From: Nitratifractor sp.
GTDB taxonomy: Bacteria > Campylobacterota > Campylobacteria > Campylobacterales > Sulfurovaceae
Direction of reading: 5' to 3'
Length of the DNA: 27,288 nt
NCBI GenBank assembly: GCA_015485845.1
Contig: WFSU01000120.1
Location: 1-27,288 of the forward strand
The position numbers and the translations under genes are program-made. Under the pieces are notes generated by a model. The model was given only the letters and a program-made list of their open reading frames with translations. It made no database searches and was not told the DNA's origin. Within the stretch, counting starts at the first letter, position 1. Every line of letters begins with the position of its first letter. This document shows positions 17,547 to 25,334 of the stretch, piece after piece.

Positions 17547-17564
17547 AAAATATCAGGAGTATAT

Positions 17565-18419
17565 GTGGGAATAGGACGTAAACTGAAAGACTTTTCCGAG
17601 CTGGTGATGTTCCAGCACTCGGTATTTTCGTTGCCGTTTATTTTTGTAGCGATGGTGGTAGCGGCGCACGGATGGTTCGGGTGGCGGCTGCTGATTCTCG
17701 GGTTGCTGGCGGCAGTTACTGCCCGGAATTTTGCGATGGGTGTCAACCGTTATCTTGACCGAGATATTGACGCGCTCAACCCTCGTACTGCCGGACGTCC
17801 CTCGGTGGATGGGCGGGTGTCAACCGGACAGATGATTGGGTTTATTGTTGTCAATGCTGTGGTGTTTGTCCTTGTGGCATGGTGGATTAATTCTCTGGCA
17901 TTTGCTCTCTCGCTCCCGATCCTCCTTATCCTCGGAGCCTATACGTTTTTTAAGCGTTTCAGCGCTGCGGCGCACTTGATCCTTGGTGTCTCACTTGGGT
18001 TGGCGCCCATTGCTGGTGTGGTTGCAATTGACAATGCCATCCCACTCTGGTCAGTGATGCTGGCGCTGGGAGTGATGTTCTGGGTGGCCGGCTTTGATTT
18101 GCTTTACAGTCTGCAGGATATGGCGTTTGACAAAGCCCACGGTCTGCACTCGATCCCCTCTCGCTTCGGTGCTGCCAAAACGATGCGGATCGCACAGTTC
18201 TTTCATCTGGCGACAGTGATCCTGTGGGGGCTATTTGTGATGCAGGCTGGTCTAGGAGTGTTTGGTTGGCTGGCTGTGCTTGCTTCGGCGGGGATGTTGA
18301 CGTATGAGCATTACCTTGTCAACAAAGATTTTACCAAAATTGACCGGGCATTTTTTACGGTCAATGGCTACCTTGGGTTTGTCTTTTTCGGGTTGATTGT
18401 GCTGGGTGAGGTTTGGTAA
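17565..18419 (+). CDS. mqnP: UbiA-family prenyltransferase, probably MqnP of menaquinone synthesis
   Basis: This is a 284-residue membrane prenyltransferase with about eight hydrophobic segments. The two Asp-rich motifs of the UbiA family are intact: N61-x3-D65-x3-D69 (NRYLDRDIDALNPRT followed by AGRP) and D178-x2-Y-x2-Q-D185-x3-D189 (DLLYSLQDMAFD). In Campylobacterota this type usually acts as MqnP, prenylating the naphthoate intermediate of the futalosine menaquinone route; assignment over 4-hydroxybenzoate substrate is inference from taxonomy. The start is GTG 17565, five bases after AGGAG at 17555-17559. An ATG at 17563 is out of frame, and a TTG at 17538 lies within the REP module. The next gene starts immediately after the stop. 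Confidence 0.85.
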   Translation: MGIGRKLKDFSELVMFQHSVFSLPFIFVAMVVAAHGWFGWRLLILGLLAAVTARNFAMGVNRYLDRDIDALNPRTAGRPSVDGRVSTGQMIGFIVVNAVVFVLVAWWINSLAFALSLPILLILGAYTFFKRFSAAAHLILGVSLGLAPIAGVVAIDNAIPLWSVMLALGVMFWVAGFDLLYSLQDMAFDKAHGLHSIPSRFGAAKTMRIAQFFHLATVILWGLFVMQAGLGVFGWLAVLASAGMLTYEHYLVNKDFTKIDRAFFTVNGYLGFVFFGLIVLGEVW

Positions 18420-19148
18420 ATGAAAACACTTTTGGAACGAAATGGAGTGGGCAGTGAATGGGATCCGATCCTCATCCCGGCACTGGAAACTCATGAAGAT
18501 CGCTATCGAGAGTTTGTCGTAGCCGGAGAAGGATACATCCCCTCCTCCGATCGTCTGCTGGCAGCGTTCTCGACGCTGAGACCGGAGCAGGTACGCTATA
18601 TTCTATTCGGGCAGGATCCCTATCCACGGCCGGAAAGTGCGATTGGGTATGCGTTTATCGACGGGCGGGTTGAGCGGATATTCAGTCCCACTGGACTGGA
18701 CAGCCGGATCAACCGTGCGACGAGTTTACGTAATTTTGTCAAGATGGCTCTGGTCGCTGATGGGCGGCTCGACTCCAATGATACCTCTCAGCAGGCCATC
18801 GCGGCACTTGACAAACATGACATGATTGACAGCATGGATGCTTTGCGGCACAACTTTGAGCGTAGTGGAGTTCTCCTGCTCAATACAGCGCTACTCTTCA
18901 CCTCCAAAGACGATTCGAAAAAGCACATCAAGGCATGGCAGGGGTTTGTCGAGATGCTGTTGCGTGGAATGGCGGTGTACGCTCCGACCCTGATCCTGTT
19001 TGGAACCCACGCCCGAGCCATTGAAAAGCTTTCTGCGACAGATGGGATGATGAAGATTGCACTGGAGCATCCCTACAACCATACGTTTGTTACCAACCAA
19101 ACTGCCCATGATCTTTTTGGTTCAATGGAACTTTTCAAGAAGCATTAA
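18420..19148 (+). CDS. Uracil-DNA glycosylase-like protein, divergent
   Basis: This 242-residue protein resembles family 1 uracil-DNA glycosylases, which excise uracil from DNA. The water-activating motif reads GQDPYPRPESAIGYAF (residues 64-79) with the catalytic-type D66 kept, but Pro replaces the usual His of GQDPYH. GVLLLNTALL matches the family core strand, and the second catalytic region reads HPYNHTF at H217 in place of HPSPLS. These changes may alter activity or substrate, so I give no gene symbol. ATG follows the mqnP stop without a gap (TAAATG), indicating translational coupling. A tRNA gene lies 38 bases downstream. Confidence 0.78.
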   Translation: MKTLLERNGVGSEWDPILIPALETHEDRYREFVVAGEGYIPSSDRLLAAFSTLRPEQVRYILFGQDPYPRPESAIGYAFIDGRVERIFSPTGLDSRINRATSLRNFVKMALVADGRLDSNDTSQQAIAALDKHDMIDSMDALRHNFERSGVLLLNTALLFTSKDDSKKHIKAWQGFVEMLLRGMAVYAPTLILFGTHARAIEKLSATDGMMKIALEHPYNHTFVTNQTAHDLFGSMELFKKH

Positions 19149-19186
19149 GGGGGCTTTAGCTACTATTCCAGTCCACATTTTATTGT

Positions 19187-19263
19187 GCACTCTTAGCTCA
19201 GCTGGATAGAGCATCGGTTTGCGGTACCGAAGGCCACAGGTTCGAATCCTGTAGAGTGTACCA
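19187..19263 (+). tRNA. tRNA-Arg, anticodon GCG
   Basis: The 77-base sequence folds into a full cloverleaf. The acceptor stem is GCACTCT/AGAGTGT with one G-U pair at the first position; the D arm is GCTC..GAGC; the anticodon stem is TCGGT/ACCGA around loop TTGCGGT; the variable loop is AGGCC; and the T arm is ACAGG-TTCGAAT-CCTGT. Discriminator A and an encoded CCA end it. Anticodon positions 34-36 are GCG, which reads CGC (and CGU by wobble), and A20 fits arginine identity. Most bacteria use ACG (inosine) for these codons, so the G34 is unusual. Confidence 0.93.
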
Positions 19264-19327
19264 CGTTAATATCCCCCTCACCCCAATAAATTGTTATTAT
19301 TAGATTAAAGGGATATCCTCTCTCTTC

Positions 19328-22300
19328 CTATCTTGTACTATAGTCACTGACTTTTTCCTGGCGAAGGAAAAACATGCCTAAGATCAAGATAACAAAAAGC
19401 ATAAGCACTATGCTGAAACGGCTAAGAGCATTAATACTATTGCTGGTAACGTTAGCACAGGGGCATTGAATGGCAGCATCAAGCGTTAAATTTGCGGATG
19501 CGAAACCTGGTCCGACTTCAACAGCTGTTTCGACAACACCTTCTGCATTAACTTTATTTGTATCATCTCCTTCTTTTCGTGTATTAACAAATGTATATCC
19601 CTGGTCAATCATCTCTTGTGGAATGTAAAAGCGTACTCTATATTGACCGGCCGGCACATCAAAGTGATAGTGCCCGTTGGAATCGGTCGTTGTAGTTGCC
19701 ATAACGTCACCGTTCTCATCAAGCAGTTCAACTTTGGCATTCCCGATAGTTTCTTCACCTGAGTCGTATTCCCCGTTGCTGTTGCCATCAACCCAGAAAA
19801 GGTCGCCGATACGGTAGAGGTCTTGCTTGATTCCCATATCCCAATTGGGGTCATTTTCCCCAGGCTCAAGTTTTGTGTTGACTGTTTTGCCGGTGCTCGG
19901 ATCAGCATCGGAATCTTTCACGTCATTATTGCCTTGATCTTTGGGAGAAATACTGTAGCCATCGGGTATGGTATTGGGGTCAAACTCGATCTGGTAGTCC
20001 CCCGGAATAAGATGATCGAAGGCGTAATGGCCATTTGCATCGGTCATGGCAATACCGACTTGGCTGCCGTTGCTATCAAGCAGGTGAACGGCAATACCCG
20101 GCAGACCTTGTTCACTTGGATCCTGGATGCCGTTAGCATTGGTATCAGACCATACCGTATCGCCGATAGACGCAAGCGGGTAAATGCCCAGATCCCAAGA
20201 GACATCGTTCTCACCAGGTTCCAGAGTGGTCATGGTTGTTTTTCCGGTATTGGGATCAGTATCGCTATCTTGACCATCGTCGCTTCCTTGATCTTTTGGA
20301 GAGACCAGATAGCTATCGGGTATGGTATTGAGATCAAACTGCACCTGATAGCCTCCCGGCATCACTTCCGTAAAGAGATATTGTCCACTTGAATCGGTTG
20401 TGGTAGTGGCTATTTGAGTGCCATTGGTGTCCATCAAGGTCACAGTGATACCCGGGACACCTGTTTCTCCATGATCTTGGATGCCATTTGCGTTGGTATC
20501 GTACCAAACGGTATCGCCGATAGAGGCCAGTGGATAGAACCCAAGATCCACTGTAGCATTGGTATTCTTATCGGGCAGCGCACAGCCACAATCGCTTGGG
20601 TCATCACTGCCGCTGATGGGAGAGTTCTCATTCTCAGGTTCCCCCTGATCGGTCAGTGCAACTACCCCGGATGTATAAGTGTGGCTTGCATCATCGCTTT
20701 GGGCGATGTTACTATCCGTTGCGTTATCGGTGTTGGCATCGCTTTGCTGATTGGCTGCAGCGATATAGCCAGCCGGCATGGTTGCCTGCACGCTGTAATT
20801 TCCTTCGGGGAGATTGCAGAAGCAGTATTTACCGTTGGTTCCTGTGGAGACGGTAGGATAGGGCTGTCCGGTTGCCGGATCGAGAGCCGAATTGCCTTGG
20901 TCATCCAGCAAGGTAACGGTTGCCCCTTTGATACCGGATTCTCCGGCATCCTGTACGCCATTGTTGTTGGTATCTTCCCAAATCAAAGAACCCAATGCCA
21001 CAGCCGGTACGATGTAGTGGCTTGGGTCAGAGTCGGTGACCGCCGTTCCGGAGACATTCCCCTCAGCGGTCACCGTGGCGTTGTTCTCATAGAGCCCCAG
21101 CGCACCGGCTGTTCCGGAGGCCGTACAGGTCATACTATCACCGGGAGCCAACGTCGTATGATCACAGGTGATGGTCTCTGCCGGGCTGTCGGTCACATTG
21201 ACGTCGACCAAGGTATCGGTTCCAGTGTTGGTGACGATATACTCCCATGAGATAGCATCGCCCAACTGAACTCTGGGGACATCGGTACCGTTGGCATCGT
21301 CGGCATCGGCTCCGTTGGTGTGTTTCTCAAGGTCGATGGAGGGGATGGGATTCCAGAAACCAAAGTCAATGGTCATATCCCCGCTGCTTTCTATATTGTC
21401 GTCCTGATCGCCTCCCTGGAAATTTTCATCCGAACTCTGAGGCTCTTGACCTATCTGCAGTACAATATCGTATGAATGAACTGGCTGGCCAATTCCGTCT
21501 GGCTGTAAGCCATTATCATCTCCATCGATTTGATTGTCCCCATTGGTAGTGGAGAGATCGGTGCTGGAGGCAGGCGCACCAGCAGGGGGATTGGGGATAT
21601 AGAGGAAATAACTCCCCGGAGCCAGATTGTCAAAATAATAATTTCCAGAACCATTAGTGTCCATTTCGGCCACAGGAGCTGCTGCTGTCGGATTATCGCC
21701 GGTATGGAAAAGTTGAATATGGACTCCGGAAATACCATTTTCTCCAGCATCCTGAGTTCCGTTGTTGTTGGTATCGAGCCAAACGGTGCTGCCGATAGCG
21801 AGGCCAGGAACGAAACCAAAATCATCAGTAAAGTTGGCACTGTTATCGGCTACAGAACCGGCGTATCCTTGTTGATTTTCTCCCGTGGGTTCTCCACCAA
21901 TGGAGAGTGTATAGGTGATCGATTTTATACCGTTTGTTTCGGGGTAGGCATTGTCGATTCCATGATCTATATTGTCCTCATTATCTTGATTGGTACTGTT
22001 TCCTGTACTGGAACGGTACCCCTTCAGCTTTCCTCCGCTTCCAAATTCAGAAGCAGGAATCTTGACATAATAATCTCCCGGATGCAGATTATCGAAATAG
22101 TAGCGACCATTAGAATCGGTTGTGGTATTAGAGAGGAATGTGTTATCGCTCTTGTACAGTTCTACTTTGACGCCGGTGGGCACAGGCTGCTCTCCACCAT
22201 CCATGATGCCGTTGTCCGCAGTACCTCCCCCGGCTCCATCATCGAAGAAGAGAAGATTCCCGATGGCCACTCCGGGTGCAAATCCAAAGTCGTAACTATG

Positions 22301-24505
22301 ATTATTCGCTCCAGAACTTGGGATATCCTCTGGAGCGATTGTTGCCTCATCGTCACTGCCGTTGAGCACCCCGTTGCTATCAACTAGAGTATCACTTCCT
22401 TCTGCTGCTGGACTTAAGAATTTCCCCGAAAGTGGTGCCTGAGACAGAGCATTTTGTATAACGATTCTACAGTTATTCGGATTATCAGGCTGTAGCTGAG
22501 CAATGCCGTATATCTGGCTGGATGTGTTTTGTTCATTTGGGTCATTGGAAAAGATATAGTATCCATTATTATCTGTTGCCGCTGTTGCAACCACTGTGTT
22601 GTCGCAGATTAATGATATATGGACGTCAGAGATACCTATCTCATTGGCATCTTGTATACCATCTCCGTTTGAATCCAGCCATACGCGGTTTCCTATTTCT
22701 AATGGGGCAGGTGGACACAAAAGCTCCAAATCTCCTACTCCTGTTCCCTTAGCCCAACCTACAGCATTGTTATCACGATTTTTAAATAGCTGATAACCTC
22801 TCTTTTTCTTACCATTAGCCGCATACCAAGCAGGTCCACCTGTTCTAAAGTAATCTTGGTCACTACCATTACCTTTATAATCTACTGGATCCATAGAGTT
22901 TAGTATCAATTCCCTGCTTCCAGCCACAAGAGCAGCTCCACCACTTGATGTTTCACCATGCCCATTTACATCACTATTTTGACTAAATCTATCGTTATAA
23001 AACTCTTTTCCACCAGGTCCAGCGTTTGGATTAGTTCCTGCACCTTGCACGCCGCCACATTTACCATTATTTTCTAAAATAAACTCATTATCACTGTTAA
23101 GACAAGCTTTTAGAATATCTCCACCAGCCGTTACTTCTGGATGAGTATCATTACTATTTACTATATAGTTTTTATGTCCTGTTTGGTGACCATATCTATC
23201 GAAAAAGGATATTAACATATCACCTCTGCCATTAAACTCTATATCAGAAAGAACCGGCTGAGGGTAAATATGTTTTAAACTAGCAGGTGAACTATTTATC
23301 CACGGATGCCACTGCGAAGATTGATGAGTGGTTTCAGTATTCTCACCATATAAAGAGACTTTATTGTAATTAAGAGGAAAAGATAAAACTTTTGTAAAGT
23401 CTACTCCATCATACTTATAAATTGTTGCTAAGAGGTCATTTTTAGTTCCACCACTCTCTGCATCACAAACACCACCTACATATATACTCTCTCTATAATA
23501 CTTTACTGCAAATGGTCGCCAATTTCCATTTGTACATCCAGGGTCTGGAATATCTATACCTTCTACATCTGCATTACTTGGGTTTGTAGATGGGTCGTTA
23601 TCTGCATCTATTGCTACTTTGTAAAGTTTTTTGTCATTGAGATTGACCGTATAGAGATACTGACCATCGGATGATATAGCCAAGCCCCCTAAACCTATTT
23701 TTCCAATGAGAGGGTAGGCATTATTATCATGGCTTGGCTGCGTGTCATTACCGGTTATCCCTCTATCAGAGTTGGTTCCCACTTGATCTGTCCCGGCATC
23801 CGGAATCCTGGCGAAACGTACGGTAGCACCCCCAGCGATTTTGGTTCTCCATATGTTACCCAGATCCCCTCGGTATGCCGCATGCCTTTTTAGGAAGACG
23901 GCACTGTAGATTGCTTGTCTCTCCCGATCGTAGGCTAAACCCCAAACCGTTCCAACCTGACTGTCATCGGCGACTTTTGTTCCGGCATAGCCAATACCGC
24001 TTGTATTGATGATACCACTACTGTTGTAAGGGAAGCGCACGATTGTATTACGACTATTTGTGAGTTTACCATTGATCATGACGGAGGAGGCTATCTCTGG
24101 TTGTTGGCTACAGTATTCCATGCTGTCGTACAGTCCGAAGTTTACGCTGCTGTTTCCATCATTGACAAAACGTATTGATGAATTATTGACTGTGCTGGAG
24201 GGGCTCTCTTTCAGGTAACCTGGCCATTGTGAGAATTGGATCCTTACGTTTCCGCTTGTCGGTAATGACCATGCTCCACTTGCATCGGTTGTGTTGGTCT
24301 CACCACCGGGATAGGCTGTAACCGTGACCCCCGCGACTCCGAATTCGTTGGCATCTTTTACCCCATAGGTATTGGTAGATGAGCCGTTGACGGGCAAGTC
24401 TCTGAAAACTGTCCCCGAGACACCTCCCCATCCAGAAACGGCCACAACCATTATCAAACTCTGTACGGCGAATAATCGCAGTATCCCTGCTTTAATCTTT
24501 TTCAT
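19328..24505 (-). CDS. Giant exported SdrD B-like repeat protein with propeller-like region and C-terminal membrane anchor
   Basis: This is a 1725-residue protein. An N-terminal signal peptide (basic MKKIKAGILR, then a hydrophobic stretch to about residue 25) is followed by an SdrD B-like domain (about 29-110). A region with propeller-like strands (about 110-600; GLAISSDGQYLYTVN) comes next, then three B-like domains starting near 603, 748 and 904. A DUF11-like domain sits at about 1057-1170 (VTNTGTDTLVDVNVTDS), followed by four more B-like domains from about 1171, 1329, 1447 and 1566. Each B domain starts IGxxxWxDxNxxGxxDxxE, the calcium-binding type. The C-terminus has one membrane helix (FSIVLMLFVILILGMFFL) and a short charged tail. 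GGAGGA before ATG 24505 fixes the start against an ATG at 24553. A surface stalk or adhesin role is inference. It is the third gene after a same-strand two-component system, 109 bases downstream. The 5' third contains an AT-rich block. Confidence 0.85.
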   Translation of the reverse strand: MKKIKAGILRLFAVQSLIMVVAVSGWGGVSGTVFRDLPVNGSSTNTYGVKDANEFGVAGVTVTAYPGGETNTTDASGAWSLPTSGNVRIQFSQWPGYLKESPSSTVNNSSIRFVNDGNSSVNFGLYDSMEYCSQQPEIASSVMINGKLTNSRNTIVRFPYNSSGIINTSGIGYAGTKVADDSQVGTVWGLAYDRERQAIYSAVFLKRHAAYRGDLGNIWRTKIAGGATVRFARIPDAGTDQVGTNSDRGITGNDTQPSHDNNAYPLIGKIGLGGLAISSDGQYLYTVNLNDKKLYKVAIDADNDPSTNPSNADVEGIDIPDPGCTNGNWRPFAVKYYRESIYVGGVCDAESGGTKNDLLATIYKYDGVDFTKVLSFPLNYNKVSLYGENTETTHQSSQWHPWINSSPASLKHIYPQPVLSDIEFNGRGDMLISFFDRYGHQTGHKNYIVNSNDTHPEVTAGGDILKACLNSDNEFILENNGKCGGVQGAGTNPNAGPGGKEFYNDRFSQNSDVNGHGETSSGGAALVAGSRELILNSMDPVDYKGNGSDQDYFRTGGPAWYAANGKKKRGYQLFKNRDNNAVGWAKGTGVGDLELLCPPAPLEIGNRVWLDSNGDGIQDANEIGISDVHISLICDNTVVATAATDNNGYYIFSNDPNEQNTSSQIYGIAQLQPDNPNNCRIVIQNALSQAPLSGKFLSPAAEGSDTLVDSNGVLNGSDDEATIAPEDIPSSGANNHSYDFGFAPGVAIGNLLFFDDGAGGGTADNGIMDGGEQPVPTGVKVELYKSDNTFLSNTTTDSNGRYYFDNLHPGDYYVKIPASEFGSGGKLKGYRSSTGNSTNQDNEDNIDHGIDNAYPETNGIKSITYTLSIGGEPTGENQQGYAGSVADNSANFTDDFGFVPGLAIGSTVWLDTNNNGTQDAGENGISGVHIQLFHTGDNPTAAAPVAEMDTNGSGNYYFDNLAPGSYFLYIPNPPAGAPASSTDLSTTNGDNQIDGDDNGLQPDGIGQPVHSYDIVLQIGQEPQSSDENFQGGDQDDNIESSGDMTIDFGFWNPIPSIDLEKHTNGADADDANGTDVPRVQLGDAISWEYIVTNTGTDTLVDVNVTDSPAETITCDHTTLAPGDSMTCTASGTAGALGLYENNATVTAEGNVSGTAVTDSDPSHYIVPAVALGSLIWEDTNNNGVQDAGESGIKGATVTLLDDQGNSALDPATGQPYPTVSTGTNGKYCFCNLPEGNYSVQATMPAGYIAAANQQSDANTDNATDSNIAQSDDASHTYTSGVVALTDQGEPENENSPISGSDDPSDCGCALPDKNTNATVDLGFYPLASIGDTVWYDTNANGIQDHGETGVPGITVTLMDTNGTQIATTTTDSSGQYLFTEVMPGGYQVQFDLNTIPDSYLVSPKDQGSDDGQDSDTDPNTGKTTMTTLEPGENDVSWDLGIYPLASIGDTVWSDTNANGIQDPSEQGLPGIAVHLLDSNGSQVGIAMTDANGHYAFDHLIPGDYQIEFDPNTIPDGYSISPKDQGNNDVKDSDADPSTGKTVNTKLEPGENDPNWDMGIKQDLYRIGDLFWVDGNSNGEYDSGEETIGNAKVELLDENGDVMATTTTDSNGHYHFDVPAGQYRVRFYIPQEMIDQGYTFVNTRKEGDDTNKVNAEGVVETAVEVGPGFASANLTLDAAIQCPCANVTSNSINALSRFSIVLMLFVILILGMFFLRQEKVSDYSTR
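19810..20521 (-). repeat. Tandem coding repeats (about 354-357 bp) of SdrD B-like modules
   Basis: Modules beginning IGDTVW at 20521 and 20167 are 354 bp apart, and the next module starts 357 bp further at 19810. The first two are closely similar along their whole length, including the extension QDSDTDPNTGK/KDSDADPSTGK and LEPGEND. This indicates a fairly recent internal duplication. Confidence 0.75.
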
Positions 24506-24614
24506 CTTTTCCTCCATGTATTGAATAACATAATTGCATAGAAAGTATGGCATGAAAATATGATATAAAAATATTAAAAAGATGAAAGAAAGATAAGGTT
24601 ACAGGAAGATTAAA

Positions 24615-25334
24615 TCAGTAAAAAGGTTTATCCGATTTAAGCATATAGCCTATTTTGCTATACGTTACTATTGGCAGAGAGGGGAGTTTTTTGCGTAAAC
24701 CATAGATGAGTGAACGTAATGACATATCATTCACATCCACATCTCCCCATACATTCAGGATAATCGTTTCTTTGCTGACAACATGATTGATATTTGCAAC
24801 CAGAATATCTATGAGATCAAGCTGGCGGGCAGAGAGATTAACGGGCATATCATTTTTGAGTAATATTTTACCGGGAATATTGTATGTTAGCTGTTCTGAA
24901 ATGACAACATTGTTGTTCTCTCCCTTGCTCTGCATTTCTTTTTCTGATTGATATACAATAAATCTCTTGTATCCGATTTTTATCGCTATTTTAATATCAT
25001 CTGGGTCAAAAGGCTTCACTATAAATCCATAAGGAGAAAGCTCAACGGCTTCACTCAGTGTATATTCATCACTATAGGCGGTAATAAAAATAATGCAGAC
25101 ATCATACTGCCTCAAAATACGCTTAGCCAGACGCAAACCATCAAGCGGACCTTTGATATTGATATCCATTAAGATGAGATCACAGTGTCCATTTTCTAGA
25201 TACGTTAATGCATCTTCGCCATTATCAACTGTGGCAGAGACAGCTATCTCTTGCTCCGCCAAGACATCTTTGAGATACCTCTGTGTCAGCATTTCATCTT
25301 CTACAATCATGACACTCTTGGGTTTTGCCAACAT
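24615..25334 (-). CDS. OmpR-type response regulator
   Basis: This is a 239-residue DNA-binding regulator. Residues 1-125 form a receiver domain with acidic pocket E12-D13, phosphoacceptor D57 (LILMDINIKG), switch threonine in FITAYSD and the conserved lysine in IVKPFD. Residues from about 145 form a winged-helix transcriptional domain (LSARQLDLIDILVANINHVV, VWGDVDVNDMSLRSLIYGLR, IGYMLKSD). The start overlaps the kinase stop in a TAATG arrangement, with AAGGAG upstream, so it is translationally coupled to that kinase. It is transcribed towards the giant repeat protein gene. Likely targets are that gene, its own operon and the divergent oxoamine synthase gene (inference). Confidence 0.92.
   Translation of the reverse strand: MLAKPKSVMIVEDEMLTQRYLKDVLAEQEIAVSATVDNGEDALTYLENGHCDLILMDINIKGPLDGLRLAKRILRQYDVCIIFITAYSDEYTLSEAVELSPYGFIVKPFDPDDIKIAIKIGYKRFIVYQSEKEMQSKGENNNVVISEQLTYNIPGKILLKNDMPVNLSARQLDLIDILVANINHVVSKETIILNVWGDVDVNDMSLRSLIYGLRKKLPSLPIVTYSKIGYMLKSDKPFY

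Larger units (their letters stand above)
17482..17550 (+). repeat. 69-bp palindromic module with 11-bp terminal inverted repeats (module B)
   Basis: The module starts with TTTTGGTATGC (17482-17492) and ends with GCACACCAAAA (17540-17550); these are inverted repeats matching at 10 of 11 positions. Between them lie the hairpin with TTTTATTG tail and the GTAG-headed hairpin. The copy after miaA (12287-12350, - strand) shares the box TTTTGGTATGC, the segment GCTTTTATTG and the GGTGTGC/GCACACC hairpin at equivalent spacing. This identifies a dispersed non-coding repeat family with at least two members here. Confidence 0.7.

Noticed and set aside
17538..17564. TTG start for mqnP at 17538 and ATG at 17563
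   Set aside because: TTG 17538 lies inside the REP-like hairpin and has no ribosome binding site; ATG 17563 is out of frame. GTG 17565 has AGGAG at five bases.
19823..22387. Three long + strand open frames opposite the giant repeat protein
   Set aside because: They are antisense to repeated SdrD-type modules and recur with the repeat; the length follows from codon bias of the real gene.
23803..23810. GAATCCTG, matching part of the tRNA-Arg 3' end, as an attachment-site copy
   Set aside because: Only eight bases match, inside the coding sequence of the giant gene; chance is sufficient.
24506..24553. Upstream start of the giant protein at 24553
   Set aside because: It would place extra residues before a clear signal peptide; GGAGGA is correctly spaced only for ATG 24505.
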